This document shows, one piece after another, positions 1 to 6,348 of a DNA stretch of 10,921 nucleotides. How positions within the stretch are numbered: position 1 is the stretch's first letter; every line of letters begins with the position of its first letter. A program made the position numbers and the translations under genes. The stretch covers positions 1 to 10,921 of the forward strand of contig JANQJT010000143.1 of the NCBI GenBank assembly GCA_028281485.1. The letters are read 5' to 3'. Source of the DNA: Phycisphaeraceae bacterium. GTDB taxonomy: Bacteria; Planctomycetota; Phycisphaerae; Phycisphaerales; Zrk34. Below the pieces are notes generated by a model that was not told the DNA's origin, ran no database searches, and was given only the letters and a program-made list of their open reading frames with translations.

Positions 1-27
1 GGGGGGGGGGGGGGGGTGGGGGGAGCC
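1..27. repeat. Poly-G homopolymer at left edge
   Basis: Sixteen consecutive G, one T and six more G open the window. In the infC frame this is an uninterrupted Pro run with one Thr. A G run at a contig end is a known artefact of two-colour sequencing, so the end of the IF-3 tail may not be real. A true Pro-rich tail cannot be excluded. Confidence 0.7.
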
Positions 28-629
28 TGCTGCGCGTCGGTCTTGGGCGCGTCGGCGGCGGGCTTGGGTTTCTTGGTGGCGCCCTTGGGCAGCGGCGCGA
101 CGATCATGGTCATGCGTCGGCCCATGGCGCGGGCGGGGACTTCGACCTTGGCGACGTCGGCGAACTGTTCGACGAGCTCCTGGAACTGCTTGTAGCCGAT
201 GTCCTTGTGGGCGTTCTGGCGGCCCTTGAACATCATGGTGAACTGGACCTTGTGTCCGTCGGCGAGGAAGGCGCGGGCCTTTTCGAGCTTGATCGACAGG
301 TCGTGATCGTCGGTGCTGGGGCGTAGGCGGACCTCCTTCATCTCGCTGACCTTGGAGTGGCTCTTGGCCTTTTGCTCTTTCTTCTTCTGCTGATACTTCC
401 ACTTGCCGTAGTCGATGATCTTGCAGACGGGGGGGCGAGCATCGGGAGAGACCTCGACGAGATCGAGACCGACTTCGCGCGCCATGTCGAGGGCGCGGGC
501 GGTGTCGACAATGCCGACCTGGTTGTTCTCGTGGTCGATGAGGCGGATGGGGGAGATGCGGATGCGCTCGTTGGTGCGCAGCTGCTTGGTCTTGACGTCG
601 TCGCGTTTAATGAATCGTCGCCTGGGAAT
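1..629 (-). CDS. infC: Translation initiation factor IF-3 (3' end cut by window edge)
   Basis: IF-3 binds the 30S subunit, keeps 50S off and checks start-codon pairing. Reading the minus strand from ATT at 629-627 gives about 209 residues to the edge without a stop. The N-terminal domain shows the family signatures: TNERIRI near residue 17, GIVDTARALDMA, then LDLVEVSPDARPPVCKIIDYGKWKY. A lysine-rich linker follows, then the C-terminal domain with RLRPSTDDHDL, MFKGRQNAHKDIG and GRRMTMIVAPLPKG. A basic, Ala/Pro-rich tail extends past the usual end of about 180 residues and dissolves into a proline run encoded by the terminal poly-C/poly-G. No ATG, GTG or TTG lies between the in-frame TGA (about 24 bases upstream) and the conserved region, so the start must be ATT (or ATC at 632-630) behind AGGAG at 642-638. 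The E. coli gene also uses AUU, for autoregulation. rpmI and rplT would normally follow, beyond the edge. Confidence 0.95.
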   Translation of the reverse strand, partial: MPRRRFIKRDDVKTKQLRTNERIRISPIRLIDHENNQVGIVDTARALDMAREVGLDLVEVSPDARPPVCKIIDYGKWKYQQKKKEQKAKSHSKVSEMKEVRLRPSTDDHDLSIKLEKARAFLADGHKVQFTMMFKGRQNAHKDIGYKQFQELVEQFADVAKVEVPARAMGRRMTMIVAPLPKGATKKPKPAADAPKTDAQQAPPTPPPP

Positions 630-637
630 GATTTGAG

Positions 638-642
638 CTCCT
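638..642 (-). promoter_or_regulatory. Shine-Dalgarno site of infC that fixes the rare start
   Basis: AGGAG on the minus strand sits 8 bases before ATT (629) and 5 before ATC (632). In-frame upstream codons back to the TGA stop contain no standard start. ATT has the more usual spacing and matches the E. coli precedent, so I prefer it. Confidence 0.8.
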
Positions 643-661
643 GTGAAAGATCAGCGGACAA

Positions 662-676
662 GTGTTGCCGCAACAC
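662..676. promoter_or_regulatory. 15-base palindrome, copy 1 (GTGTTGC-C-GCAACAC)
   Basis: Perfect seven-base arms around one central C, in the infC leader about 20 bases upstream of its Shine-Dalgarno. The same arms with a two-base centre occur at 9806-9821. It could be an operator for a dimeric regulator or an RNA hairpin in the infC leader. I do not recognise the factor. Confidence 0.45.
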
Positions 677-859
677 GCGGCGTAAGGTCGATTGAGATTG
701 TGGATTGAGATAGATGCGATGCGATCATGCAAAGCGCCCAGCCGGACGGCTGATGAAGAGGAAGGACCGAGTTGTGAGCGTGTCATTCACGCGTCGCACT
801 CCACCGGGGTCGGTAACCCGCTTGCGGTAACATCGACCGATTATCGGCCTAACTCTAAC

Positions 860-888
860 AGGATACACGTAGAGACTGCGGCGGGCAA
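860..888 (-). promoter_or_regulatory. Candidate sigma-70-type promoter of infC
   Basis: On the minus strand TTGCCC (888-883) is followed after 17 bases by TATCCT (865-860). Both hexamers are near consensus and the spacing is ideal. If used, transcription starts near 853 and the infC leader is about 220 nt, long enough for structure-based control. The prediction is from sequence alone. Confidence 0.35.
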
Positions 889-985
889 GACGGAAAGGCG
901 TTTTTTGGGCTGAGATCGGGACGGAACGGGGTTTTGGGTGTGAAAAAACGCGGGAAGTCGTAACGCTTTTTGGGGCGTTTTTGTC

Positions 986-1015
986 TTGGAGCGGAGGGCT
1001 GGGGCGGCTTACACT
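986..1015 (+). promoter_or_regulatory. Candidate promoter of the toxin gene
   Basis: TTGGAG (986-991), an 18-base spacer and TACACT (1010-1015) form a plausible sigma-70-type promoter. Transcription would start near 1022, leaving a leader of about 80 nt that includes the hairpin at 1049-1068. Confidence 0.35.
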
Positions 1016-1048
1016 GGTCCGACATGGGGACTGACATTTCTTCGACCG

Positions 1049-1068
1049 GGTGACACAGCGGTGTCACC
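1049..1068. promoter_or_regulatory. Perfect inverted repeat before the toxin gene
   Basis: GGTGACAC, loop AGCG, GTGTCACC: eight paired bases and a four-base loop, ending 32 bases before the ATG at 1101. It has no following T run, so it is unlikely to be a terminator. An operator dyad or a leader hairpin that affects translation of the toxin fits better. Confidence 0.5.
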
Positions 1069-1100
1069 GAACATGATCAGGCAACACGTATCGTAGACAC

Positions 1101-3563
1101 ATGAGTAACGGGCCGGGCCAAGGGGATAGTGCCATTGTCACTCCTATGGAGGGAGACGTTGTCGTTCCGACGGATCGGGACGGGTTTGACCTGGGGTGGT
1201 TTAACCTGACGTGTGCGGTGGGGTTGGCGGGTGCGGAGGGGCTGGACGTCGGGCGGATGGTGCGGCGGCTGGACGCGTGGGCGGGGGAAACCTACGGGTA
1301 TACCGAGCATCACATCCACCAGTTTCATCGAGACCCGTCTCGTTTTGATGGGCGGATCGGGTATTGGCGGATGCTGGCGCTGACCAGTGCGCTGCAGCGA
1401 CGGATGGGAATGCGTTACAACCCGGCGCTGATCGATCGAGATGCGGCGTGGGACTGGCGGGACAGTAGCGACCTGATGATTCACGGGCTTTTGGGGGAGC
1501 GTCGCACGGGGACGTGTGCGTCAATCCCGATGTTGATCACGGCGATCGGTCGGCGGATGGGGTATCCGCTGCGACTGGTGCGGACGCGAGAGCACTTGTT
1601 TTGTCGGTGGGATGAGCCGGGCGGGGAGCGGTTTAATATCGAGTGTCACGGCAACGGGATGTTGAGTCATTCGGATGATTACTACCGGCAGTGGCCGCGG
1701 GTTTGGCCGGCCGTGTTGCATCGTATCGAAGCGGAGCGCGGCGAGCGCCGGGTTTATCTGCGGTCACTCACGGAAAGTGAGGAGATGGCGGAGTGTCTGT
1801 CACAACGGGGGCACTGTCTAAGCGCGCATGGACGACGGGACGAGGCGATCGAGGCGTACGGCAAGGCGGAGGCGCTGGTGCCGGACGATCCGTTGTACCG
1901 TTCGTACCGCGAGGCGGCGGAGGGATACGGGCAGGCTCGGCCGCGCTGGTACGACCCGACGGTGGGTGAGTTCATCGAGGAGGACCCGATCGGTTTCGCG
2001 GGGGGCGATCCAAATCTTTACGCGTATGTGGGTAATCATCCGACGGGGCTGACCGATCCGTCGGGGCTGAGCGCGGAATCGGGGACGGCGAACTGGGGTG
2101 GGTTCGCGTCGTCGATCTCAAGCGTTGCCACGTCGTTGTCGCAGGCGGCGTCGCCGTGGCTGGGGGCGTTGAACGCGGTGAGTTTCATGGCGGACCCGGT
2201 GATGGATGCGTACGCGGCGGCGAAAGATCCTGCGCCGGGGTGGTCTTTGTATGACCCGAACGCTGTGCCGGTGTTTGATTTACCGCAGGTTGTGCAGGAC
2301 CGTTACTTCGATGCGCAGTTTGGGAAGGATTACCGCACGCCGGCTGAGAAGCGCGTGGATGTGCTGCTCGATTTCCGTGAACGCAAGGACGATCCCGACA
2401 CGCCTTACACGATCTTTGTGGAGCACGTTCCGACTATTTTCTACGGTCCCGACTCGCACCACGAACAGGTTGTGAAACTGGCGGACATGATCGGCAAGAC
2501 GGCGTCGTTCCGGTCTTCCGAATCGCCTACGGCGGTGCGTGTGATTCAGGATTGGAATGTCTGGAAGACGAGCATCGGGATGTACGACCCGGCGATCAGC
2601 GATGAGGAGGCGCTGAAGACGCGTGACCAGTTGATCTACGACATCTACGACCACACGGTGGACAACCCGGTGGGGTATTACATTCTGAAGATGTCTAAGG
2701 CGGAATTGGAGCGGGCGAAGTGGGAGGGGTTAAATGCGATCCTGACGACGGCGGAGTTGGGCGCGTTCGCGATGGGTGCGGGACCGATTTCGACGCTAGC
2801 GCGGCGGGGTGCGACGAAAGCGCTGGGCGGGTTTGCGCGGAATCGTATGGTGGCGGGCGTGGGTGGTGCGATCGCGCAGGGCGCGGGGCTGGGGATGTAT
2901 GGGGCGGGGATTCACGAGGCGCGGCTGGGCGCGTTTGAGGGTGAGCCGTTTGACCTGGATCGTTTCGTGGAGAACGCGGGGTGGATCATGGCGGCGGACC
3001 TGGGGTTCCAGGGTTTGGCGGCGATGATGCCGCGGAGTTCGGTGATGTTGCCTGAGGCGGGGGTTCAGGGCAACGCGTTTGCGTCGACGCCGCGCAGCAC
3101 GTTTAGGGGCGTGCTCAACCGCGAAGGCATCGCGGTGCGTGAGGGTGCGGCGAGCGCGGCGGGGAAGACTGGGAATACGACGGCGCTACAGTTGGCAGAA
3201 GACTTTCGGTTCCCGTCGCTGGAGGCAATTACGACCTCACAACCTGGCGTAGCGCGATGGTGGAACGGGCGGTATGGCACGCCTGCTTCGGAACCCAACG
3301 CATATTGGGTATCAGGCAAGCAGGTATTCCCAACACGTAGAAACTCGGGCCTTCGAGGGGACTATCTTAGGCAAGAGCAGACTCTATTTACGATACAACG
3401 ACTAGGAAGTGATCGCGCCTTCAACGTAAGCCTGGTTTATGGTCAGGCACACGAAGCGGGATTGGCCACTGTAACAGGTGGGCTTGCGGATCGCGGCGCA
3501 CAAAACGCCGTGAATCGAGGCATTGATTATCTGAAATCCATTGGAGTCACAATTCCTTTCTAA
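1101..3563 (+). CDS. Chimeric transglutaminase-like/TPR/Rhs-core protein with C-terminal toxin-like tip
   Basis: 820 residues, no signal peptide. Residues about 20-200 resemble the transglutaminase-like (SirB1/Transglut_core2) family: GTCAS with candidate nucleophile Cys139, REHLFCRW with His165, and FNIEC at 178-182. One TPR-like helix pair lies at about 229-270. At 279 the sequence switches abruptly to an Rhs core terminus: RWYDPTVGEFIEEDPIGF, NLYAYVGNHP and TDPSGL, ending at 323. No YD repeats precede it, unlike full Rhs proteins. Residues about 330-540 are unassigned; 547-604 are Gly/Ala-rich and hydrophobic, as in pre-toxin regions. The last 130 or so residues (GKTGNTT to VTIPF) form a mildly basic, unrecognised tip whose DNA is AT-richer (27 of 60 G+C at 3361-3420 against 44 of 60 at 2881-2940). 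Three immunity-like genes follow immediately. The ATG at 1101 lacks a clear Shine-Dalgarno; ATG 1146 is an alternative. The tip being a toxin is inferred from architecture and neighbours. Confidence 0.75.
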   Translation: MSNGPGQGDSAIVTPMEGDVVVPTDRDGFDLGWFNLTCAVGLAGAEGLDVGRMVRRLDAWAGETYGYTEHHIHQFHRDPSRFDGRIGYWRMLALTSALQRRMGMRYNPALIDRDAAWDWRDSSDLMIHGLLGERRTGTCASIPMLITAIGRRMGYPLRLVRTREHLFCRWDEPGGERFNIECHGNGMLSHSDDYYRQWPRVWPAVLHRIEAERGERRVYLRSLTESEEMAECLSQRGHCLSAHGRRDEAIEAYGKAEALVPDDPLYRSYREAAEGYGQARPRWYDPTVGEFIEEDPIGFAGGDPNLYAYVGNHPTGLTDPSGLSAESGTANWGGFASSISSVATSLSQAASPWLGALNAVSFMADPVMDAYAAAKDPAPGWSLYDPNAVPVFDLPQVVQDRYFDAQFGKDYRTPAEKRVDVLLDFRERKDDPDTPYTIFVEHVPTIFYGPDSHHEQVVKLADMIGKTASFRSSESPTAVRVIQDWNVWKTSIGMYDPAISDEEALKTRDQLIYDIYDHTVDNPVGYYILKMSKAELERAKWEGLNAILTTAELGAFAMGAGPISTLARRGATKALGGFARNRMVAGVGGAIAQGAGLGMYGAGIHEARLGAFEGEPFDLDRFVENAGWIMAADLGFQGLAAMMPRSSVMLPEAGVQGNAFASTPRSTFRGVLNREGIAVREGAASAAGKTGNTTALQLAEDFRFPSLEAITTSQPGVARWWNGRYGTPASEPNAYWVSGKQVFPTRRNSGLRGDYLRQEQTLFTIQRLGSDRAFNVSLVYGQAHEAGLATVTGGLADRGAQNAVNRGIDYLKSIGVTIPF

Positions 3564-3588
3564 CGCACAGTCGATACAGGTACCCACA

Positions 3589-4050
3589 ATGAGTCTCATC
3601 GATCCGCGAAATGCACCCATCCTTGAGTATCCTGAAGATCATCCGTCGAAGCGTTACGTGATGACGCGGTTCCGTTTTCTGGAGGATTACAACGGATTGC
3701 ATATTCCCTGGGAACAACGGGGTGGATTTTCTTATGACTTTGAGTGGTATTGCCCTGAAGATGATCGCAACTGGCGTATCTCTGAGTTCCTGTATTGCTA
3801 TGTGTGGACGCATTCTGTTCAAGACAATTGGCTGACGAACCCCGCTAACGCAACCGAATACGAAGTGCTTTCTCTCAAACAGATCAAGGAGGCGAGAGCC
3901 ATACGCGATTACTGGGAAGCCGCTGCGGAGAACGAGCCGCTTGCCTTGGAGATCGCGATTCGAACCGCTGAGTTGCTGGACACTTGGGATACGAGTATTC
4001 GACTCAGGCTGGAGCAAGTTGGATTGGATGCGGATGCTTTAGTAGAGTAA
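3589..4050 (+). CDS. Candidate immunity protein, paralog 1 of 3
   Basis: 153 residues, soluble, strongly acidic (about 29 Asp/Glu against 15 Lys/Arg), no signal peptide. Not a family I can name. It shares with the two downstream genes PEDHPSKRYV, HIPW and YDFEW in the first half, and RLRLEQVGLDADAL at the C-terminus. ATG 3589 is chosen because the paralogs align from there; a TTG at 3541 would overlap the toxin's end and add 16 unaligned residues. Ribosome-binding signal is weak (CAGG at 3577-3580). It begins 25 bases after the toxin stop, the usual place for the cognate antitoxin of an Rhs tip, so it is the best candidate partner of the present tip. The role is inferred from position, acidity and duplication. 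Confidence 0.7.
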   Translation: MSLIDPRNAPILEYPEDHPSKRYVMTRFRFLEDYNGLHIPWEQRGGFSYDFEWYCPEDDRNWRISEFLYCYVWTHSVQDNWLTNPANATEYEVLSLKQIKEARAIRDYWEAAAENEPLALEIAIRTAELLDTWDTSIRLRLEQVGLDADALVE

Positions 4051-4069
4051 TTATCATCGATGCGTTTAA

Positions 4070-4156
4070 TTCCTGTTGACGATGTTGGGCAGGCTTCACT
4101 CAGTCGAACGCGGGATCGATATCCTCAACTCCATGAAGATACCTTTCACGTACTAA
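4070..4156 (+). pseudogene. Remnant of a displaced toxin C-terminus
   Basis: In the gap between immunity paralogs 1 and 2, an open frame bounded by TAA at 4067 and TAA at 4154 ends with VERGIDILNSMKIPFTY. The intact toxin ends VNRGIDYLKSIGVTIPF. With a two-residue gap, V, R, G, I, D, L, S, I, P and F match. Upstream of this (4070-4102) I see no convincing similarity in this frame, so only the 3' stub remains. The stop overlaps the Shine-Dalgarno of the next gene. This is the expected scar when a new tip replaces an old one and the old tip is left beside its immunity gene. The match is short, so chance is not excluded. Confidence 0.55.
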
Positions 4157-4165
4157 GGGATACAC

Positions 4166-4657
4166 ATGAAACGTCGACAAGAGTTGCCGATGTACGTTGA
4201 TCCGGAGAATATTCCGATCATGAACCTTCCGGAAGAGCACCCTTCGCGAAGGTACGTCAGCCTGCGATTGGAGTTCCTGCGTAAGTATGACTGCATCGAA
4301 ATCCCGTGGGAAGGCAAAGAACACCTGGCCTACGACTTCGAGTGGTACTCGATAGAAGACGACAAGACGTGGAAGATGTCCGATTTCATGTACACATACA
4401 TCTGGACGTACTGTGCGCAGACCGCGTGGATAGAGAATCCGCCGGAGCCAACGGAAACCGAGCTCATTCAACTCCGCGATCACCTTGAGGCATTGGTGCT
4501 TATAGAGGAGTGGCTTGCGGCCGCGGCCGATGAGCCGCGCGCAAAAAGGATCGCGATTGACGCACAGGGAGTCATGCAAGCAGGAGAGATCAGTGTCCGT
4601 CGGCGATTGGATCAGATCGGTGTGGATGCGGACGACTACTTGTCTAAAATGACATGA
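4166..4657 (+). CDS. Candidate immunity protein, paralog 2 of 3
   Basis: 163 residues, acidic and soluble. It aligns with paralog 1 over nearly its full length: DPENIPIM, PEEHPSRRYV, EIPWEGKEH, AYDFEWYS and, near the end, RRRLDQIGVDADDYL. The start is well supported by AAGGG at 4155-4159 with a six-base spacer. It follows directly on the toxin remnant, so its original partner was probably the lost tip, now making it an orphan immunity gene that may protect against relatives carrying that variant. It is separated from paralog 3 by 37 bases, suggesting one transcript. No assigned family; immunity function is inferred. Confidence 0.7.
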   Translation: MKRRQELPMYVDPENIPIMNLPEEHPSRRYVSLRLEFLRKYDCIEIPWEGKEHLAYDFEWYSIEDDKTWKMSDFMYTYIWTYCAQTAWIENPPEPTETELIQLRDHLEALVLIEEWLAAAADEPRAKRIAIDAQGVMQAGEISVRRRLDQIGVDADDYLSKMT

Positions 4658-4694
4658 TCCAAATGCCCGTGCTTGTGCGTGGAGAAGACACCTC

Positions 4695-5153
4695 TTGCGT
4701 AAGAATACTCCCATCCTGATTGCCCCGGAAAACATGCCGATTATGAGCTGCCCGGAGGATCATCCCGCGCGCGACTATGTCACGATGCATTCGCGGTTCA
4801 TGGATAAGTATGCCGAATTGGAAATCCCTTGGAAGGGGCGTGAACACGAGGCCTTCGACTTTGAGTGGCATTGTGAATCGGATGGAAGGGTCTGGCTGAT
4901 CTCCACCTTTATCTATCATTTCCTCGGTTTCTATCACATCCAATGGAATTGGCTTGAGAACCCTCCTTACATCATGGAGTATGAAGTCGATACCTTGGAG
5001 AAGATTGGTCATGCTTATCAGGTGCTGGAATCCTGGGAACGCGCAGCTAAGAACAATGCGCGGGCGTTGGAGCGGAGCATTCGCTTGCGGTTGCGGGGGA
5101 TCGGGATGTACGAAGACGAGATCCGCGCGGCGCTGGCGAATCATGTCGATTGA
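4695..5153 (+). CDS. Candidate immunity protein, paralog 3 of 3
   Basis: 152 residues from a TTG start preceded by GGAGAAG at 4681-4687 (seven-base spacer). The TTG is favoured because APENMPIM and PEDHPARDYV then align with the other two paralogs; an in-frame ATG at 4735 would cut into this block. EIPWKGREH and FDFEW are kept. Compared with paralogs 1 and 2 it lacks about 15 residues just before the C-terminal RLRLRGIG block. It has diverged further, with FLGFYHIQWNW in the aromatic middle segment. Probably another orphan immunity gene, last in the cluster; the heme operon starts 108 bases later with much higher GC. Function inferred from paralogy and position. Confidence 0.68.
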   Translation: MRKNTPILIAPENMPIMSCPEDHPARDYVTMHSRFMDKYAELEIPWKGREHEAFDFEWHCESDGRVWLISTFIYHFLGFYHIQWNWLENPPYIMEYEVDTLEKIGHAYQVLESWERAAKNNARALERSIRLRLRGIGMYEDEIRAALANHVD

Positions 5154-5261
5154 GTTCTGACGTTTGCGGGTGGGGGAGAGTTTGTTACCGTGATTTGGTG
5201 ATATCGGTGAGTGTGCCGGGAGCGGCGCGCGGGTGTTGTGTGACAAGAAGGGAAAGCGGCC

Positions 5262-6329
5262 TTGAGTGATGCGAGCGGATATGACGCGGTGTTGCTGGTG
5301 GCGTTCGGCGGGCCGGAGGGGCTGGACGAGGTGGTGCCTTTTCTGCAGAACGTGACGCGTGGGCGGGGGGTCCCGCGGGAGCGACTGGAAGAGGTGGGTG
5401 AGCACTACAAGCTGTTCGACGGGGTGAGCCCGGTGAACGCGCACAGCCGGGCGCTGCGTGACGGGATCGAGGCGGAGCTGCGCAGGCGAGGCAGCGATCT
5501 GCCGGTGTATTGGGGGAATCGCAACTGGCACCCGATGCTGGAGGCGACGATGCGGCAGATGACAGACGATGGGGTGAAGCGGGCGGTGGCGCTGGTGGCC
5601 AGCGCGTACAGCAGTTATTCGAGCTGCCGGCAGTACCGGGAGGACATCGATCGAGCGCGGGCGGCGGTGGGCGAGGATCGCGCGCCGACGTACGGCAAGG
5701 TGCGCGTGTTTTACAATCATCCGTGTTTCGTTGAGCCGATGCGGGATCGTGTGCGGGCGGCGCTGGAGCGTTGGCCGGAGGGCGAGCGCGGGGGCGTGCG
5801 GCTGGTGTTCACGGCCCACAGCATTCCCAGCTCGATGGCGCGGGCGTCGCGTTACGAGGCACAGCTGTACGAGGCGTCACGGTTGGTGGCGGAGCCTTTT
5901 GCGGCGAACGCGTGGGAGTTGGTGTATCAGTCGCGTTCGGGTCCGCCGCACGTGCCGTGGCTTGAACCGGACGTGTGTGATCACCTTGAGCGGCTGCACG
6001 GCGCGGGTGTGGACGATGTGTTGCTGGTGCCGATCGGGTTTTTATCGGATCACATCGAGGTGATGTACGACCTGGACACGGAGGCGGCGCAGCTTTGTGG
6101 GGCGTTGGGGATGCGGATGGAGCGTGCGGCGACGGTGGGTGACGATCGGGTGTTTGTCAGCGGGTTGGTGGACCTGATCGAGGAGCGGATCGGTAACGAT
6201 GGGGAGGCGGGGAGCTGCGAGCGCGCGGCGCTGGGCTGTCACGGGCCTTCGCACGACGTGTGTCCGGAGGGGTGTTGTGCCGCCCCGCCGCGACCGACGG
6301 GTCGGCCGAGCCATGCACAGAGGGGCTGA
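5262..6329 (+). CDS. hemH: Ferrochelatase, probable [2Fe-2S] type
   Basis: 355 residues. The enzyme inserts Fe2+ into a porphyrin in the last steps of heme synthesis. LLVAFGGPEG opens the fold, FTAHSIP carries the catalytic His186, and PIGFLSDHIEV carries Glu266; GPPHVPWLEPDV is the conserved substrate-side segment. VTRGRGVP, GNRNWHP and SSCRQY closely recall actinobacterial ferrochelatases as I remember them. Cys122 in SSCRQY and a Cys-rich tail (Cys319, 326, 334, 338, 339) match the arrangement of enzymes that bind a [2Fe-2S] cluster with one internal and three C-terminal cysteines. TTG is the start, with AAGGGA at 5248-5253 and an eight-base spacer. The next gene, a porphyrinogen oxidase, starts 19 bases after its stop. 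The substrate may be protoporphyrin IX or coproporphyrin III (then cpfC). Confidence 0.93.
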   Translation: MSDASGYDAVLLVAFGGPEGLDEVVPFLQNVTRGRGVPRERLEEVGEHYKLFDGVSPVNAHSRALRDGIEAELRRRGSDLPVYWGNRNWHPMLEATMRQMTDDGVKRAVALVASAYSSYSSCRQYREDIDRARAAVGEDRAPTYGKVRVFYNHPCFVEPMRDRVRAALERWPEGERGGVRLVFTAHSIPSSMARASRYEAQLYEASRLVAEPFAANAWELVYQSRSGPPHVPWLEPDVCDHLERLHGAGVDDVLLVPIGFLSDHIEVMYDLDTEAAQLCGALGMRMERAATVGDDRVFVSGLVDLIEERIGNDGEAGSCERAALGCHGPSHDVCPEGCCAAPPRPTGRPSHAQRG

Positions 6330-6348
6330 GATCACGTAAACTGGCGCG

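Larger units (their letters stand above)
630..1100. other. Divergent intergenic region between infC and the toxin gene
   Basis: 471 bases with no convincing gene. From left to right it holds the infC Shine-Dalgarno, a 15-base palindrome (662-676), a region able to fold (GGTCG at 808-812 with CGACC at 834-838, and CCGAT-T-ATCGG at 837-847), a minus-strand promoter candidate (860-888), a T-rich stretch around 900-985, a plus-strand promoter candidate (986-1015) and a perfect hairpin (1049-1068). Short frames here have no recognisable domain. Confidence 0.6.

Noticed and set aside
357..695. Plus-strand frame antisense to infC
   Set aside because: The minus strand encodes unmistakable IF-3; this frame has no domain or binding site.
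962..984. AACGC...GCGTT followed by T run as a terminator
   Set aside because: Only five pairs with an eight-base loop, and no plus-strand gene lies upstream to be terminated.
4060..4195. Short ATG frame in the gap between immunity genes 1 and 2
   Set aside because: Overlaps the toxin remnant and the next gene's start in another frame, and its residues match nothing; the remnant explains the region better.
4644..5819. Long minus-strand open frame (391 residues)
   Set aside because: It runs opposite the third immunity paralog and ferrochelatase, is rich in His, Arg and Pro as expected of the antisense of GC-rich genes, and has no domain.
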